19,663 nt of DNA, taken from NCBI GenBank assembly GCA_037444075.1, contig JBBIND010000078.1, positions 1-19,663 on the forward strand, read 5' to 3'. Positions 6,767-14,088 of the stretch are shown here, in pieces. The position numbers were made by a program, and so were the translations under genes. Positions within the stretch are counted from its first letter, which is position 1, and the number at the start of each line of letters is the position of its first letter. The stretch comes from JBBIND01 sp037444075. Lineage in GTDB: Bacteria; Acidobacteriota; Terriglobia; Bryobacterales; Bryobacteraceae. The notes beneath the pieces are model-generated. The model worked only from the letters and a program-made list of their open reading frames with translations. It was not told where the DNA came from and did no database searches.

Positions 6767-8125
6767 TCACTTCAACAAATCCAGTATCCGATCGTACAAC
6801 GCAGAAACCTCGCCCTCGGATCGGGCCTCCGCAGCGATGCGCAGCACCGGCTCCGTATTGGAGGCGCGCAAGTGGATCCATCGTCCCGGCCACGATAACT
6901 TAATGCCGTCCGCGCGATCCGCCTCGGCTCCCGGGAATGACGCTTCCAGCGCCTGCATGAGTTCTCCCAGCCGGCCGTGCTCGAATCCCAGCTTAGCGAA
7001 CTTGCGGTGATAAGCCGGCAGTTGCGACGCCAACTCGGAGACAGTCTTGCCAGTAGCGGCCAACCGGTCCAGCGCAAAAGCCATGCCCGTGTAGCTGTCG
7101 CGGCAAAGATGAACCGCAGGGAAGATGATGCCTCCGTTGGAACCCTCGCCGCCGATCACCGCCCTCACGGCCTGCATCATCTCCACCACGTTGGCCTCGC
7201 CTACCGGGGTTCTGTAGACACGCTGCCCGTATCGCGCGGCGATATCGTCGATCACGGCCGAGGTGCTGAGATTCACCACCACCGGGCCTGGCATGCGCTC
7301 CATCACAGCGTCGACGGCCAGCGCCAGAACGTCGTCGTTATCGAGCACCCGGCTTTGTTCGTCGGCTACAGCCAACCGGTCTCCGTCGGGGTCTTGCGCG
7401 AACCCGACTTCGCAGCCGTGGCGCCGCACGAGTTCTGCCAACTCGCCCAGGGACTCGGCACGCGGCTCTGCTTCGCGCGGGAACGGCTGCGTAGGGTCCG
7501 TGGCAATGGCGTAAAGCTCACAGCCGAGTTTCTCTTCCAGGAACACGCGGCTCAATACAGACCCCGCGCCGTTGACCGCATCCAATGCCACCCGGAAGCG
7601 CCGCTTGCGGATGCGTTCCACGTCCACGTGGGCGAGGACACGTTCCATGTGCAATTTCGCGGGCTCGGTCAGGTCGGACTTGACGCCGCGCATTTGCTCA
7701 TTGGCGGCATGGCGGAATTCGCTCTGATGATACAGATCCAGCAGCTCGCCCCGCTCGTAGGCATTGAAGAACAGCCCCTCGCCGTTGAACATCTTCAGCG
7801 CGTTGTACTCGGCCGGGTTGTGCGAGGCTGTGAGCGCCAGCCCGCCCCGCGCCCTCGTGGCCGCAACGTAAACCTGAATGGTAGGCGTAGGCAACACGCC
7901 CGTATCCACGACGTCGCAGCCAGAGGCCAGAAGTCCGCACGTGACCGCATGCTGCAGCATCTCCCCGCTGGCCCGCGTATCACGCCCCACCACTACCGCC
8001 CCCGGCCCCACGTAGGTTCCGAAAGCCTGCCCGAAAGCGCACGCCAGAGCCGGTGTAAGAAACTCGCCCACGACGCCGCGGACCCCCGAAACGCCGATCT
8101 TCAAGCGATGCTCGCGGGTACTCAT
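6767..8125 (-). CDS. glmM: Phosphoglucosamine mutase / phosphomannomutase family enzyme
   Basis: A 452-residue alpha-D-phosphohexomutase with all four canonical loops: TASHNP with phosphoserine S101, the metal site DPDGDR (D245, D247, D249), the sugar loop GEGSNGG (326-332) and the phosphate loop RASNTEP (420-426). The family moves phosphate between C6 and C1 of hexose or hexosamine phosphates in the cytoplasm. GlmM feeds UDP-GlcNAc and peptidoglycan; the GEGSNGG loop is also seen in archaeal-type phosphomannomutases, so substrate is not certain. The start is the ATG at 8125, which overlaps the stop of the upstream paralogue (ATGA at 8122-8125). The longer frame to 8242 only reads through that gene. 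The ATGA overlap predicts translational coupling with its atypical neighbour. Confidence 0.88.
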   Translation of the reverse strand: MSTREHRLKIGVSGVRGVVGEFLTPALACAFGQAFGTYVGPGAVVVGRDTRASGEMLQHAVTCGLLASGCDVVDTGVLPTPTIQVYVAATRARGGLALTASHNPAEYNALKMFNGEGLFFNAYERGELLDLYHQSEFRHAANEQMRGVKSDLTEPAKLHMERVLAHVDVERIRKRRFRVALDAVNGAGSVLSRVFLEEKLGCELYAIATDPTQPFPREAEPRAESLGELAELVRRHGCEVGFAQDPDGDRLAVADEQSRVLDNDDVLALAVDAVMERMPGPVVVNLSTSAVIDDIAARYGQRVYRTPVGEANVVEMMQAVRAVIGGEGSNGGIIFPAVHLCRDSYTGMAFALDRLAATGKTVSELASQLPAYHRKFAKLGFEHGRLGELMQALEASFPGAEADRADGIKLSWPGRWIHLRASNTEPVLRIAAEARSEGEVSALYDRILDLLK

Positions 8126-9486
8126 GCCATTCTCCGCACGCGCTCCACCAGTTCTTCGAACAGCTCCCGCGGAGGCTCTCCCCTCTGCTCGCAAATGATT
8201 CGCACGACCGGTTCGGTTTGACTTACCCGCACGTGGAACCAATGGTCCGGCCAGTCCACTCTCAGTCCGTCGGTCATGTCCACGCGGCCGTCCGAATATG
8301 TTTCCTTCAATTCCATGAGCAAAGCCGGCACCCGCGCCGGAACCAGCGGCACCTGGCCCTTGAGGATCGAGTGCCGGGGGTAACCTCGGATAATCTCCGA
8401 CAACTTCGTGTTGCGCTCCGCCATCATCGAGAGGATTGCCAGCATGGAAGCAATGCCGTCATACACGAACCGGAATTGGGGCATCATCACTGCCCCCGTG
8501 CCTTCACCCGCCACCGCTATGTGCTCCGGCCGGTAACTGGTTAGTGCGTCTACCGCCGCTTGCCGGCCCACTGGCACGCGCACCACGCGCCCTTGATGCC
8601 GCGCGGCAATTTCATCCAGCAACGACGTGGTGGAGATATTGGTGATCACCAGGCGCCCCGTTCCCTGCGGCAGCAGGTAGTCCGCCAGCAGCGGCAGGAT
8701 CATTTCTTCGCTGACGGGTGCTCCCTCTTCAGTGGCGATGGCTACGCGGTCTGAATCAACATCGAACAGGAAGCCGGCATCGGCTCCAAGCGGGATCACC
8801 AGCGGGGCCAACTGCAAGCCCACCGTAGCTGCCGTCGTGGATGGCTCGTGCGCGAACGCCCGCCCTTGAATGCGCTCGTTGATGAGCACCAACCCCAAGC
8901 CGTAGCGGTCCCTGAGCCGGTTCAGGATCAGAGAAGATGTGCCGTTGCAGCAGTCCGCCACAATCTTGAATCGCCGCAACGCGGACAGGTCGTAGAAACC
9001 CGCCAGGAGTTCAACGTATTGCTCCAGCGCGTGGTCGTCGTAGGTGAGCTTCCCCAGTGCACGCCAGTCCGCAAAGGCGAACTTCTTCAAGTGGTAGATG
9101 TCGAGCAGCTCCCCTGCTTCCGCCGTGGAGAGGTAAGCTCCGCCCGCGCCGAAGAACTTCAGTGCGTTCCATTCCGCGGCGTTATGGCTGGCTCCAATGG
9201 AGATTCCTCCTGAGGCGCCCAGCCCGCGAATGGCATGCTGCACCACCGGGGTGGACACCACGCCGAGGTCGATCACATCGTGGCCGCACGCCAGAAGCCC
9301 GGCAATCACGCCTTGCCGCATCATCACGCCGCTGGCCCGCGGGTCTCGTCCGATCACGACGGGGCCGGCTTCAAGAAACGTGCCGAACGCCGAAGCAAAG
9401 TCCAGCACGTGCGCGGCGGCCAAGCCTTGACCCACCACACCGCGCAGCCCGACGTGCGATATCCGCAGCGAATGGCGAGTGCGCAT
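8122..9486 (-). CDS. Divergent phosphohexomutase paralogue with altered active-site loops
   Basis: A 454-residue paralogue of the downstream enzyme, full-length and collinear. The catalytic serine (S100, in GASHNA) and the three metal aspartates plus Arg (DVDSDR, 242-247) are kept. All loops deviate from the canonical forms: GASHNA for TASHNP, DVDSDR for DPDGDR, GEGTGAV (327-333) for GEGSNGG, and RVSQTEP (420-426) for RASNTEP. This suggests changed substrate choice, reduced activity or a partner role, not decay, because the frame and scaffold are intact. Its stop overlaps the start of the canonical enzyme by 4 bp. Its ATG at 9486 directly abuts the TAG of the CBM9 gene (zero spacing). An alternative is an independent phosphoglucomutase of unusual type. 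Confidence 0.82.
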   Translation of the reverse strand: MRTRHSLRISHVGLRGVVGQGLAAAHVLDFASAFGTFLEAGPVVIGRDPRASGVMMRQGVIAGLLACGHDVIDLGVVSTPVVQHAIRGLGASGGISIGASHNAAEWNALKFFGAGGAYLSTAEAGELLDIYHLKKFAFADWRALGKLTYDDHALEQYVELLAGFYDLSALRRFKIVADCCNGTSSLILNRLRDRYGLGLVLINERIQGRAFAHEPSTTAATVGLQLAPLVIPLGADAGFLFDVDSDRVAIATEEGAPVSEEMILPLLADYLLPQGTGRLVITNISTTSLLDEIAARHQGRVVRVPVGRQAAVDALTSYRPEHIAVAGEGTGAVMMPQFRFVYDGIASMLAILSMMAERNTKLSEIIRGYPRHSILKGQVPLVPARVPALLMELKETYSDGRVDMTDGLRVDWPDHWFHVRVSQTEPVVRIICEQRGEPPRELFEELVERVRRMA

Positions 9487-10179
9487 CTACCGGCGCGTCA
9501 GTCGCAACAGCCCGAACGCTTCAGGCACGTGATAGCTGCGGGCGTTGGTCGGGCGCCAGGCTATGAACTTCTTGTCATCCGGCGGACCCTGGATGCGGTA
9601 GAAGTTGACGCGCATCTCATTCCCCTCGCGGGGCGGACGCGAGTCAATCGTGCCAATCGGGATCTTCATCTCGCCGTACCAGACCTTGCGTGCCGCATCC
9701 AGGCGCGCCTTCACGGTGAAGCCAGAGTTCCACAGCCAGCCGCCTTCGGGCTTCGGCGTATCGCGATCGATATCCAGATCGACCCACTCGCCCTGTGGCG
9801 AAACCTGAAACTCCTTGTACTGCCGTATGTTCTTGAAGTCCGCGCCCACGAACACTTCCGCCACGTCCCATTCCCACAGCTTGTTGGTTTCCGTAGTCGT
9901 CGAGGGGTTAGGCCTCGAATGGAGCTTCTCGTAAGGGCACACGAAAAGGAAGTAGATGTAGCCGTCCGTCCATTGGGATCGGATTTCAGTGCGATGGCCG
10001 GGCACCGGGTCTCCCATCGGCCCGTTTACCGCGAACACGCCGGGGACTTTCTTCCAGTGCGGGGCTTCAGGATCGGCGGTCAGCGCGAAGTCGCTGCCCG
10101 CCCGCAGGCTGTTGATCACGCCGGAATCCGCGGACCAAAGCGCCAGAACCGGAGACAGAAGGGCAAGAATCAGCTTCAT
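9487..10179 (-). CDS. Secreted CBM9-like carbohydrate-binding protein
   Basis: A 230-residue exported protein with signal peptide MKLILALLSPVLALWSA. The rest resembles a stand-alone family 9 carbohydrate-binding-module-like domain: WKKVPGVFAVNGPMG, TEIRSQWTDGYIYFLFVCPYEKL, WEWDVAEVFVGADF, YKEFQVSPQGEWVDLDID and NFYRIQGPPDDKKFIAWRPT. Such proteins bind sugars, or serve as cytochrome-like accessory domains, outside the cytoplasm. The ATG at 10179 is chosen over the GTG at 10188 because the signal peptide begins there and GGTGGAA precedes it. It heads the minus-strand run: its TAG is immediately followed by the ATG of the phosphohexomutase paralogue. It is divergent from the alpha/beta hydrolase, with only 30 bp between starts. 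Confidence 0.78.
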   Translation of the reverse strand: MKLILALLSPVLALWSADSGVINSLRAGSDFALTADPEAPHWKKVPGVFAVNGPMGDPVPGHRTEIRSQWTDGYIYFLFVCPYEKLHSRPNPSTTTETNKLWEWDVAEVFVGADFKNIRQYKEFQVSPQGEWVDLDIDRDTPKPEGGWLWNSGFTVKARLDAARKVWYGEMKIPIGTIDSRPPREGNEMRVNFYRIQGPPDDKKFIAWRPTNARSYHVPEAFGLLRLTRR

Positions 10180-10209
10180 TTCCACCACAATATACGCTTT
10201 AATGACCGT
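10180..10209. promoter_or_regulatory. 30-bp divergent gap with bidirectional TATA element
   Basis: The gap between two divergent start codons holds TATACG on the plus strand (10191-10196) and TATATT on the minus strand (10194-10189), overlapping each other. Both lie about 10-14 bp from the ATG they would serve, so transcripts would have almost no 5' leader. Any -35 would fall inside the opposite gene, and no TTGACA-like hexamer is seen there. It is promoter-like by position and composition only. Confidence 0.35.
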
Positions 10210-11067
10210 ATGGGGAAGCTATGGATGGGTTTGTTTCTTTCGGCTTGCATGCTCGTGGCCCAGACGCCGCCAGCCGCCGTCCCGGATTGGGTGGCTGTGC
10301 AAGCCAATGTCGCCTATGACCGACACACCGACACGGTCCTCGACGTCCTTCAGCCGAAAGCCCCGGCCCTTGACAAGCGTCCCGGGGCGATCGTGATTCA
10401 CGGAGGCTTGTGGACGGGCGGCAGCAAGCAGGATGTCTTCGACAGCCTGTGCCTGCCCTTCCTCCAGAAAGGCTTCGTGGTGGCGAACGTTGAGTACCGG
10501 AGGGGAAGCGCCGCACCCGCGCCGGCGGCCATTGAAGACGTTCTCCGCGCCGCCAGGTGGTTCCGGGACAACGCCGACCGGTACCGAGTGGACACGCGGC
10601 GCATCGTCGTGGCAGGCGTTTCCGCGGGAGGCTACCTCGCGCTCATGGTAGGGCTCGCGCCCAAGTCGGCGCGGTTGGGGCCCTCGACCAAAGTGGCTGC
10701 CATTATTAATTTCTACGGAGCTTCCGACGTCGAGGATCTGCTGTCAGGGCCCAATGCCCAGCCTTTTGCCGCGGCTTGGGTGCCCGAGCAGCAGGGCCGC
10801 AACGAGATGGCTCGGCGGATTTCCCCGATCAACCACGTCCATTCGGATGCTCCCGCCATTCTGAGCATCCACGGTGATGGCGATCCCACCGTGCCTTATA
10901 CGCAGAGTGCCGAATTGACCAACGCTCTGCGCGTGGCAGGCGCCGATGCGGAAATGATTCCTGTCCAGCAGGGCGGGCATGGCAACTTCACTGAGGAAAG
11001 GACGCGGCAGATCCGCGAAGCCGTGTTCGAGTTTCTGGAACGGCGTGACATTCCCAAACGCCGCTGA
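10210..11067 (+). CDS. Exported alpha/beta hydrolase (esterase/acetyl-esterase-like)
   Basis: A 285-residue carboxylesterase of the BD-FAE/lipase-3-like alpha/beta hydrolase group. Visible elements are a short signal peptide (to about residue 18), the oxyanion motif HGGLW (64-68), nucleophile S138 in GVSAGG, D225 in HGDGDPTVP and H257 in GGHGNF, giving a complete catalytic triad. Such enzymes deacetylate sugars or hydrolyse small esters; the neighbouring carbohydrate-binding and glycosidase genes make a sugar ester plausible but unproven. The ATG at 10210 gives a lysine in the signal n-region. The ATG at 10225 has a better ribosome-binding stretch (GGGGAAG, 7 nt upstream) and is the main alternative. 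The long open frame extending upstream to 9235 is only antisense to the CBM9 and mutase genes. Confidence 0.88.
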   Translation: MGKLWMGLFLSACMLVAQTPPAAVPDWVAVQANVAYDRHTDTVLDVLQPKAPALDKRPGAIVIHGGLWTGGSKQDVFDSLCLPFLQKGFVVANVEYRRGSAAPAPAAIEDVLRAARWFRDNADRYRVDTRRIVVAGVSAGGYLALMVGLAPKSARLGPSTKVAAIINFYGASDVEDLLSGPNAQPFAAAWVPEQQGRNEMARRISPINHVHSDAPAILSIHGDGDPTVPYTQSAELTNALRVAGADAEMIPVQQGGHGNFTEERTRQIREAVFEFLERRDIPKRR

Positions 11068-11086
11068 ACAGGCGACGTCTAAACGG

Positions 11087-11101
11087 AGCAGCCAGGCTGC
11101 T
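11087..11101. terminator. AGCAGCC-A-GGCTGCT palindrome between convergent genes
   Basis: A 15-bp inverted repeat with one central base lies in the 52-bp gap where the alpha/beta hydrolase and MBL hydrolase genes converge. It forms the same hairpin from both strands, so it may stop transcription both ways. There is no U-tract. Confidence 0.35.
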
Positions 11102-11119
11102 TCGGGGCGGGAGGAAGGA

Positions 11120-11752
11120 TCACAGGTTTCTGAGGAAGTAATTGTGGCGCCGCTCGCGGCCGATCGACGTCGAGGGGCCGTGACCCGGAAAGACATCGGT
11201 CTCGTCCGGCAGCGGCAGCAGCTTATCCCGGATGGACGCCAACAGCAGGCGCCCATCCCCTCCGGGCAGATCCGTGCGTCCGACACCGTCGCGAAAGAGC
11301 GTATCACCCGCGACGAGTTTCTCTTCTTCGGGCAACCAGAGGCAGACGCTGCCCGGCGTGTGCCCGGGGGTGTGCAAAACAAGGAACTCGCTCTCGCCAA
11401 GTTTGAGCTTCTCGCCATCGCGCAAGTAATGATCAATGGCGGCTTTGGCAGGCTCCTTCATGCCCAGCCAGCGGGCCTGCGCCTCCAGGTTTCCATACAG
11501 TTCCCGGTCCCCGTGGTGCAGGAAGATTTGTGCCGCTGTGGAGTCCTTCACGAAGTGGGCTGCGCCGACGTGGTCCAGATGGGCGTGCGTTAAGAGAATA
11601 CTGGTGACTTTCAGCCCGAACCTGTTCGCTTTCGTCAAGATCTCAGCGCCATCGTCACCCGGATCAATCACGAGGGCTTCACCCGTCTGTTCGTCCCCCA
11701 GGATCAGGCAGTTGCACTCGAGCGGGCCCACCGACAGCACCTCGTGGATCAT
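11120..11752 (-). CDS. MBL-fold metallo-hydrolase, glyoxalase II-like (YcbL type)
   Basis: A 210-residue metallo-beta-lactamase-fold hydrolase. Zinc ligands are all present: THAHLDH (H56, H58, D60, H61), H131 in HTPGHTPG, D150 in AGDTLF and H191 in FPGHGP. The opening IHEVLSVGPLECNCLILGD and the GVGRTDLPGGD stretch are typical of short glyoxalase II/YcbL-like enzymes, which cleave S-lactoylglutathione or related thioesters in the cytoplasm. The C-terminal glutathione-binding extension of classical GloB is absent, so another thiol or persulfide may be the substrate. The ATG at 11752 starts exactly where family similarity begins; the open frame to 11815 runs into the divergent gene. No Shine-Dalgarno is evident, and TATACA lies just upstream, so the mRNA may be nearly leaderless. 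Confidence 0.9.
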   Translation of the reverse strand: MIHEVLSVGPLECNCLILGDEQTGEALVIDPGDDGAEILTKANRFGLKVTSILLTHAHLDHVGAAHFVKDSTAAQIFLHHGDRELYGNLEAQARWLGMKEPAKAAIDHYLRDGEKLKLGESEFLVLHTPGHTPGSVCLWLPEEEKLVAGDTLFRDGVGRTDLPGGDGRLLLASIRDKLLPLPDETDVFPGHGPSTSIGRERRHNYFLRNL

Positions 11753-11776
11753 ATAGCCGATTGTATACTCGTTCAC
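11753..11776. promoter_or_regulatory. 24-bp divergent gap with shared TATAC element
   Basis: TATACT (plus, 11764-11769) and TATACA (minus, 11767-11762) overlap in the middle of the gap. Each would place transcription start within a few bases of the facing ATG (11777 plus, 11752 minus). Neither start codon has a Shine-Dalgarno, which fits leaderless mRNAs. No -35 match was seen. Confidence 0.35.
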
Positions 11777-12211
11777 ATGGCCCCCTTCGCCCTGCTGGCC
11801 CTCGCCGGTGACCAAATTGCCGGGATGCTGTCACGCTGCCTCCATATAGCAGCCGCCATCGTCCTGGTGGGCGGGCTTTTCTATGCCCGCTTCGTGCTGC
11901 AACCGACTGTGGAAGGCGCGGGAGAGGCCTGGCGGCTCACCGCACGGCGGTTTCGCCCGTATCTGTTCGCCGCACCCGCCGTGCTGCTGATCACCGGTCT
12001 TTACAATCTGATCGCAAAAACCGAACTGCCCCCGGGCTATCACGCCTGGTTCGGGATGAAGGGCCTGCTGGCTGCGCATATTTTCGCCGTTTGCCTGATC
12101 GCCGGCGCCCGCGGCGGCGCGATCGCCCGCCGGTCACTGACGGCTCTGGTCATTTCGGCCGGGCTTCTCGTGGCCCTCTCGGCTGTCTTGCGCATGCTCT
12201 CGATGCCATGA
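11777..12211 (+). CDS. Small four-helix membrane protein, CopD-like
   Basis: A 144-residue integral membrane protein. Predicted helices lie at roughly 20-40 (HIAAAIVLVGGLFYARFVL), 59-78 (PYLFAAPAVLLITGLYNLI), 92-110 (GLLAAHIFAVCLIAG) and 120-138 (ALVISAGLLVALSAVL). The SRCLHIAAAIVLVGG start and the ITGLYNLI loop resemble the four-helix part of CopD-type copper-resistance membrane domains, but I see no copper-binding His/Met cluster beyond the single His in helix 1. Function is unassigned. Its TGA overlaps the ygfZ ATG by 4 bp (ATGA), suggesting coupled translation. The start at 11777 is preferred over 11744, which would lie inside the divergent hydrolase gene. Confidence 0.7.
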   Translation: MAPFALLALAGDQIAGMLSRCLHIAAAIVLVGGLFYARFVLQPTVEGAGEAWRLTARRFRPYLFAAPAVLLITGLYNLIAKTELPPGYHAWFGMKGLLAAHIFAVCLIAGARGGAIARRSLTALVISAGLLVALSAVLRMLSMP

Positions 12212-13149
12212 CTCCCGGTTACCAGGCTCTTCGCCAGGGAGCGGCGTGGCTCGATTTGAGCGCGCGCGGCCACCTGGTGGTGCGTGGTGAAGACCGTATG
12301 CGTTTTCTTCACGCGATGAGTTCGAACCACATCGAACAGTTGAAGCCGGGTACGGGTTGCTACGCCTTCTTCCTGGATGCACAGGGGCGCATCCAGGCGG
12401 ATGCCCATATCCTGTGCCGCGAGGACCTCTTCCTGGTGGATACCGAGCCCGAGCCTTTTGAATTGCTGCTGGCTCACCTCGACCGGCACATCATCGCCGA
12501 CGATGTCACCCTCGAAGATGCCACTGAGGCGACTGCCGCCATTGCCATCGAAGGGCCCCACGCGGCGGACGTGCTGGCTTCGCTGGGCGCACCCACGCCC
12601 CCGGCGCCGCACCATTCAGTGGTTTGGGGTGACCGCGTGACCGCCAGCCTCAGCGCCACCGGGGCTAACGGTTTTCGTGTGTTCCTGCCGGTCTCCGCCA
12701 CCGGGGAATTCACGTCTCAATTGGAGGCCTCAGGCGCCGTGCGGGCCGAACCGGGCGATGTGAGGGCGGTTCGGCTCGAATACGGGCGCCCGCGCTATGG
12801 CGAGGACATCACCGAACTCAGTCTGCCCCAGGAAACCCAGCTTCTGCATGCGCTTCATTTCAACAAGGGCTGCTACATCGGCCAGGAGATTGTCGAGCGC
12901 ATCCGCTCGCGTGGCCTCGTGAACCGTCTGCTGATTCACATGAAGATAAACGCTGCGGAGGCTCCTTCCCCAGGCTGCACTCTGACAATAGGCGATGAGA
13001 AGGTGGGGCGGCTCACTTCGGCGGCGGTGTCGCCGGAACTCGGTTGTGTGGTGGCCATGGGCTACGTGCGTGCCTCTCACGCCCGCGCCGGAACCAGGCT
13101 GCTGGCAGGCGATGCCGAAGCCGAACTCACCGGCTTGGCGCCCGTTTGA
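12208..13149 (+). CDS. ygfZ: YgfZ/GcvT-family folate-binding protein
   Basis: A 313-residue YgfZ protein carrying the diagnostic KGCYIGQE motif (220-227), with the cysteine needed for function. Upstream are FLHAMSSNHIEQL (33-45), YAFFLDAQGRIQADAHIL and IEGPHAADVL, standard for the aminomethyltransferase-like folate-binding fold. YgfZ proteins assist assembly or repair of certain Fe-S clusters in the cytoplasm, using folate; they are not glycine-cleavage enzymes. The length is normal (about 300-330). The ATG at 12208 overlaps the membrane-protein stop. The open frame back to 12091 only runs through that gene. The last 23 bp overlap the end of the PHP gene on the opposite strand. Confidence 0.92.
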   Translation: MTPGYQALRQGAAWLDLSARGHLVVRGEDRMRFLHAMSSNHIEQLKPGTGCYAFFLDAQGRIQADAHILCREDLFLVDTEPEPFELLLAHLDRHIIADDVTLEDATEATAAIAIEGPHAADVLASLGAPTPPAPHHSVVWGDRVTASLSATGANGFRVFLPVSATGEFTSQLEASGAVRAEPGDVRAVRLEYGRPRYGEDITELSLPQETQLLHALHFNKGCYIGQEIVERIRSRGLVNRLLIHMKINAAEAPSPGCTLTIGDEKVGRLTSAAVSPELGCVVAMGYVRASHARAGTRLLAGDAEAELTGLAPV

Positions 13150-13996
13150 ATTCCCGGAGCCGGTGGAGTATTTCCCCAGGGATGCTCAGATCTCCCCGCC
13201 CGCAGCCCAGCTTGATGCGCGGCTTCGCCTCACCGTGGAAATCCGAGCCGCCGGTCACCAGCCAGCCGTGACGTTCCGCCAGGCGGCGATAACGCCGTAT
13301 GTCCTCCGGCGAATGGTCCGAATGGTAGGCCTCGATGGCTGCCAGCCCGGCCGCGGCCAGGTCCCTCAGCAGTCCTTCCTCTTCGTCGCCGTTGCGAGTA
13401 GATAGCCTCGCCGGGTGGGCCAGTGCCGGCGTGCCGCCTGCTTCCAGCACCTGCCGCACCGCCTCCGCCGGCTCCGGCTCCCAGCGGTCCACGTACGCCT
13501 TCCCGGATTCTCCCAGGTAAAGCCGAAAGGCTTCCTCCTGATTGGCCGCATAGCCCTTCGAAACCAGGAGCCGCGCGAAGTGCGGCCGTCCGGTGATGCT
13601 GCCGCCCAGTGCTTCAGCCTGCTCGACCGTCACGCGCAAACTCAACCTGCGAAGCCTCTCCGCCAGGCGTTCGTTGCGTTCCCGCCGCGATGCTTGCAGC
13701 CGCCGCAGCCAGGACCGGAATCCATCGGTGGTGTTACCGTGCAGGAAGTAACCCAGGATATGGACGGACTTCCCGTGCCGTGAACCGGGCATTGGCAGGC
13801 GCGTGCTCAACTCGATGCCACGGATGATCTCGAGCCCTGCTGCCGCGCCGTGGTCCACCGCTTCATCGGCGCCGGCGAACGTGTCATGATCGCACACGCC
13901 CAGCGCGCTAAGACCCGCTGCCTGCGCTTCTCGCACCAGTTGTTCCGGACTATGCGTGCCGTCCGAGGCATTGGTGTGGGCGTGCAGGTCAATCAA
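13127..13996 (-). CDS. PHP-domain phosphoesterase (RNase AM / nucleoside 3',5'-bisphosphate phosphatase type)
   Basis: A 289-residue TrpH/YciV-like PHP phosphoesterase. Metal-binding motifs are complete: DLHAHTNASDGT (H5, H7, D12), VCDHDT (H37), ELST (E62), VHILGYF (H79), LAHPAR and GGSDFHG. E. coli RNase AM (YciV) has 5'-3' exonuclease activity; other homologues hydrolyse nucleoside 3',5'-bisphosphates such as pAp. The length is typical (about 280-290). The start is a TTG at 13996-13994, with GGAGG (14011-14007) 10 nt upstream; no ATG lies near, and homology begins with the residues directly after it. It overlaps the ygfZ 3' end tail-to-tail by 23 bp. The 92-bp gap to the next gene (13997-14088) shows only this ribosome-binding site. 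Confidence 0.9.
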   Translation of the reverse strand: MIDLHAHTNASDGTHSPEQLVREAQAAGLSALGVCDHDTFAGADEAVDHGAAAGLEIIRGIELSTRLPMPGSRHGKSVHILGYFLHGNTTDGFRSWLRRLQASRRERNERLAERLRRLSLRVTVEQAEALGGSITGRPHFARLLVSKGYAANQEEAFRLYLGESGKAYVDRWEPEPAEAVRQVLEAGGTPALAHPARLSTRNGDEEEGLLRDLAAAGLAAIEAYHSDHSPEDIRRYRRLAERHGWLVTGGSDFHGEAKPRIKLGCGRGDLSIPGEILHRLREFKRAPSR

Positions 13997-14088
13997 AAGA
14001 AAGAAGCCTCCTTCCCGAGTCCTGGACCAACGGTCCCTTGTTATGTGATACGCGGCAAAGCCCGGCGGATTTCACTTTCCGGAGACAA

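Noticed and set aside
6977..8221. 414-codon plus-strand open frame
   Set aside because: Antisense to glmM; His/Arg-rich translation with no recognisable domain.
9235..10209. Upstream extension of the alpha/beta hydrolase frame
   Set aside because: It only mirrors the CBM9 and mutase genes; the signal peptide and homology begin at 10210.
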